From assembly GCF_018380615.1 (NCBI RefSeq), contig NZ_JAGYVZ010000006.1, positions 124,001-188,000 on the forward strand: 64,000 bases of DNA. The letters run 5' to 3'. Both the position numbers and the translations under genes were made by a program. The stretch comes from Flavobacterium psychroterrae. Lineage in GTDB: Bacteria; Bacteroidota; Bacteroidia; Flavobacteriales; Flavobacteriaceae. Position 1 is the stretch's first letter, and each line of letters opens with the position of its first letter. Positions 61,683 through 64,000 of the stretch are shown piece by piece. The notes below the pieces were generated by a model. That model was not told the DNA's origin. It saw only the letters and a list, made by a program, of their open reading frames with translations, and did no database searches.

Positions 61683-61804
61683 CATATAAGTAATTTAAGG
61701 TAATGAAAGTTTTACCGGAATGAATTTACAGAAATGTATCTTTGTTATGAAGTAAGTATATTTAAGTACTGTTTTTAAATGAACTAAAATTACTTATATG
61801 GTTT
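61683..61804 (+). repeat. Second MITE-like element (AAACCATATAAGT ends)
   Basis: The left end CATATAAGTAATTT (61683-61696) and right end AAATTACTTATATG (61787-61800, then GTTT) are exact inverts over 14 bp. TTTAAATGAACT sits near the right end as in the copy at 42038-42196. A TATCTTTG box at 61737-61744 inside it could act as a -7 element for the FMN reductase gene. Both copies lie directly upstream of a plus-strand gene. Confidence 0.65.
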
Positions 61805-61822
61805 AAATATTAAAAGTTAAAT

Positions 61823-62347
61823 ATGAAAATTATCGCCTTTGGAGGAAGTAACAGTAAGCATTCAATCAACAAACATTTTGCAACTTATGCAGCAAGTTTA
61901 TTTGAAAATGCAGATGTTGAAGTTTTAGATTTAAATGATTTTGCAATGCCCTTATTTAGTGTAGATCTCGAAAAAGAGATTGGTCAGCACGAACTTGCAA
62001 AAGCATTTCTTGCAAAGATACAGAGTGCCGATATTTTAGTAGTTTCTCTCGCTGAAAACAATGCTAATTATTCCGCTGCTTTCAAAAATCTATTTGATTG
62101 GAGTTCACGAATAATTAAAGATGTTTTTCAGCTTAAGCCAATGTTATTATTGGCAACTTCTCCCGGAGCCCGAGGCGGAGCATCTGTTTTAGAAATTGCA
62201 AATAATGCATTGCCAAGATATGGAGCGCAAATTAAAGCTACTTTTTCATTACCAACCTTCGGCGCCAATTTTAATTTGGAAGAAAATAAAATTTCAAATA
62301 AAGAGTTAGATAAAGAATTAAAAGATATTATTAAAACTTGTTTTTAA
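61823..62347 (+). CDS. NAD(P)H-dependent FMN reductase (flavodoxin-like fold)
   Basis: 174 residues, usual for the family. FGGSNSKHSINKHFATYA (about 5-22) forms the FMN phosphate-binding loop. LAENNANYSAAFKNLFDW (about 77-94) and TSPGARGGASVLE (about 112-124) are the second flavin-contacting loop and the family signature region. It would reduce flavin, quinone, azo or chromate substrates with NAD(P)H in the cytoplasm. The transglutaminase gene begins 3 nt after its stop, so the two share a transcript. Confidence 0.9.
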   Translation: MKIIAFGGSNSKHSINKHFATYAASLFENADVEVLDLNDFAMPLFSVDLEKEIGQHELAKAFLAKIQSADILVVSLAENNANYSAAFKNLFDWSSRIIKDVFQLKPMLLLATSPGARGGASVLEIANNALPRYGAQIKATFSLPTFGANFNLEENKISNKELDKELKDIIKTCF

Positions 62348-62350
62348 TCG

Positions 62351-63331
62351 ATGACAATAAAAAAGATTACCGTTATATTTCTATTTCTGAATTTAATTTT
62401 TCTGCATTTATCCTATTCTCAAAAGTATAGTGAAGTAGATAAAATAGTTTTAAAATATCCAAAACAATTTGATTCAACAGAAGATTTAGCGAAAAAAATT
62501 CAAAAGAATTTTACTTCAGAACATGATAAGGCACGAGCAATTTACAGCTGGATTGCCTTTAATATAAAATACGATTATGCTTCGTTTTTAAATCCGCAGC
62601 GCACACAAGGTTTTAGTTATTCTACAGAGGCTGAAAAACAAAGAAAAATTCAGCAAATCAATGACAAACTGATTCAGAAAACATTTAATTCCCAAAAAGC
62701 AGTTTGCGAAGGTTTTACTGCTTTATACCAAAATTTAGCCGAATTAACAGGATTAAAATGTGAAATAATCAGAGGAGATTCAAAAACAAGATTAGCAGAT
62801 ATTGGTCGAAAAGAAACTTCATCAAATCATGCATGGAATATTGTTTTGATCGATAAAAAATGGCGATTAGTTGATGTTACCTGGGGTCAGGGATATTATG
62901 ACGGCAGCAAAGGGAAAATGGTCAATGATTTTGATCCTGTTTATTTTGATACAGATCCTGATTATTTTTTTGCTAAACATTTTCCCGATTCCGGTTCGTA
63001 TTTAGGAAATAAATTAAGCAAAGACGATTTCCTTAACGGACCTTTAATTTATAATAAAACAATTCAGCACGACTATAAAATCAAGTCTCCAGATTATGGA
63101 ATAATTGAAGCAAAATCAGGCAATAAAATAACGGTTGAAATCAAAAATGTTTCAAAATCCGATGTTGTCTTCTATCTGAATAAAAAAAATCAGGCAGTCA
63201 AAATTCAAAATGCCAAAGAAAAACGAGGTGGTTTAGAATTCCAAATCACTTATGATAAAACTATTGGCGAATATCTCACCATTTTTGTAGATTCTTATAG
63301 TATTGTTTCTTTTAAAATAATCTCAAAGTAA
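62351..63331 (+). CDS. Transglutaminase-like (papain-fold) protein, exported
   Basis: 326 residues with a signal peptide (about 1-23, ending YSQ). The catalytic triad of the transglutaminase-like fold is visible: Cys in KAVCEGFTALYQNLAEL (about 115-131), His in SNHAWNIVLI (about 157-166) and Asp in WRLVDVTWGQGYYDG (about 169-183). The N-terminal YSWIAFNIKYDYASF is also typical. A beta-domain (about 240-326) follows. It probably cleaves or crosslinks peptides in the periplasm; the partner is unknown. It is coupled to the FMN reductase gene. Confidence 0.85.
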   Translation: MTIKKITVIFLFLNLIFLHLSYSQKYSEVDKIVLKYPKQFDSTEDLAKKIQKNFTSEHDKARAIYSWIAFNIKYDYASFLNPQRTQGFSYSTEAEKQRKIQQINDKLIQKTFNSQKAVCEGFTALYQNLAELTGLKCEIIRGDSKTRLADIGRKETSSNHAWNIVLIDKKWRLVDVTWGQGYYDGSKGKMVNDFDPVYFDTDPDYFFAKHFPDSGSYLGNKLSKDDFLNGPLIYNKTIQHDYKIKSPDYGIIEAKSGNKITVEIKNVSKSDVVFYLNKKNQAVKIQNAKEKRGGLEFQITYDKTIGEYLTIFVDSYSIVSFKIISK

Positions 63332-63430
63332 TTACTTATTATGAGAAGTTGATTTATATCATTTTCTTCTTTTATTGAATTGCCGTATCTTTATCATTAA
63401 GGATTTTTTAAAATAATATAAAAGCGGAAT

Positions 63431-64000
63431 ATGGAAACAACTTTTCTGAAATCAATTTTAGATAATGATTTCTATAAATTTACGATGCAACATGCCGTAA
63501 TAAAACTTTTTCCAAAAGCTAAAGTGCGTTATGGTTTTATAAATAGAGGAAAACATATTTTTCCAACTGGCTTTGCTGATTTACTTCGAAAATCAGTTGA
63601 TGCAATGGCAGATTTGAGACTGACAAAAAATGAAAAGCATTATTTAGCTAAATTTTGTCCTTATCTTGATCCTACTTACTTGGATTTTTTGCAAGGGTAT
63701 AATTATGATCCGTCAGAAGTTCAGATAACTCAGGAAGGATCCGAAATTAAAGTTACTATTGAAGGTTTCTGGTATCGTACTATTTTATGGGAAGTGCCTT
63801 TAATGGCATTAATTTCAGAGCTTTTTTACAAATCAAATCTTTTGATTCGTTTAAACGATGATGCAATAAAAAGTGTGACCAAAGATAAAATCAATAATTA
63901 TAATAAATTAGGAGTTTCAATTTTAGAATTTGGCACAAGACGTCGCCATTCCTATGATGTACATGTTTTAATAAATGAAACATTACAGGCTTTTGGTTCA
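63431..64000 (+). CDS. pncB: Nicotinate phosphoribosyltransferase, N-terminal part (runs off the window)
   Basis: 190 codons to the window edge from the ATG at 63431. The start METTFLKSILDNDFYKFTMQ and the segments KVRYGFINRGKHIFP, LDFLQGYNYDPSEV, EGFWYRTILWEVPLMALISE and EFGTRRRHSYD are characteristic of PncB. The enzyme converts nicotinate and PRPP (with ATP) to nicotinate mononucleotide in NAD salvage. The C-terminal half lies beyond base 64000. A TATCTTTA box (63393-63400) in the 99-bp upstream gap is a weak promoter candidate. Confidence 0.95.
   Translation, partial: METTFLKSILDNDFYKFTMQHAVIKLFPKAKVRYGFINRGKHIFPTGFADLLRKSVDAMADLRLTKNEKHYLAKFCPYLDPTYLDFLQGYNYDPSEVQITQEGSEIKVTIEGFWYRTILWEVPLMALISELFYKSNLLIRLNDDAIKSVTKDKINNYNKLGVSILEFGTRRRHSYDVHVLINETLQAFGS

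Noticed and set aside
1..64000. tRNA, rRNA or other structured RNA genes
   Set aside because: Reading the gaps on both strands gave no cloverleaf with T-loop consensus and no rRNA segment. A dedicated scan (tRNAscan-SE, Infernal) could still find small RNAs that I cannot see by eye.

Overview
The window is chromosomal DNA from a member of the Flavobacteriaceae, most likely the genus Flavobacterium or a close relative. The evidence is the AT-rich base composition, SusC/SusD and TonB-dependent receptor genes with CarboxypepD_reg-like N-termini, Bacteroidota-restricted families (DUF4834, DUF6146, DUF6787, TIGR02757, BatA), occasional TTG starts, few Shine-Dalgarno sites and TAnnTTTG-type -7 promoter elements. 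No rRNA or tRNA gene, CRISPR array, transposase or prophage gene was seen.

Layout. 1-9.3 kb: the end of an acetyltransferase-like gene, an outer-membrane barrel protein, DUF4834, a surface-polysaccharide cluster (YfhO-like membrane protein, glycosyltransferase, Wzx-type flippase), an MscS channel and a small membrane protein. 9.9-12.7 kb: uvrA. 13.4-25.2 kb: a beta-glucan (probably laminarin) utilization locus. It holds a membrane-spanning LuxR-type regulator, SusC, SusD, a PKD/carbohydrate-binding surface lipoprotein with a duplicated module, and two GH16 glucanases. 25.5-33 kb: an ECF-type sigma factor followed by a 47-residue ORF, a TPR protein, endonuclease III without its Fe-S cysteines, Bcp peroxiredoxin, a conserved protein of unsettled function, an MBL-fold hydrolase and small envelope proteins. 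33-42 kb (minus strand): two helical-repeat proteins, an esterase, a Tic20-like protein, a dihydroorotase-like protein that has lost its HxH metal ligands, a compact three-gene cassette (DUF262, DUF3696-type AAA ATPase, unknown protein), and a BatA protein. 42-55 kb: a lactonase, a DEAD-box helicase, TIGR02757, a LolD-like ATPase, small membrane proteins, the ferredoxin/acyl-CoA reductase/serC/serA block, and a methyltransferase. 55-64 kb: a TonB-dependent receptor, YchF, DUF2459, YihY, an FMN reductase, a transglutaminase-like protein and the start of pncB.

The best candidate for an undescribed system is the cassette at 36897-39969. A ParB/Srx-fold DUF262 protein, an ABC/OLD-like ATPase and a protein of no recognisable family sit back to back (4-nt overlap, then a 2-nt gap) between batA and the dihydroorotase-like gene. 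The composition resembles a defence module, but no nuclease domain is visible.

The second theme is the intergenic DNA, which is unusually structured. There are composite palindromes sharing a CTACCAATATTTAA core (9441-9595 and twice at 60203-60608), MITE-like elements ending in AAACCATATAAGT (42038-42196 and 61683-61804), 147-148-bp tandem repeats (12811-13262), and long inverted arms of sequences that appear to recur in Bacteroidota (29541-29638 and 45004-45211). Many other spacers are built from short degenerate words arranged as imperfect hairpins.
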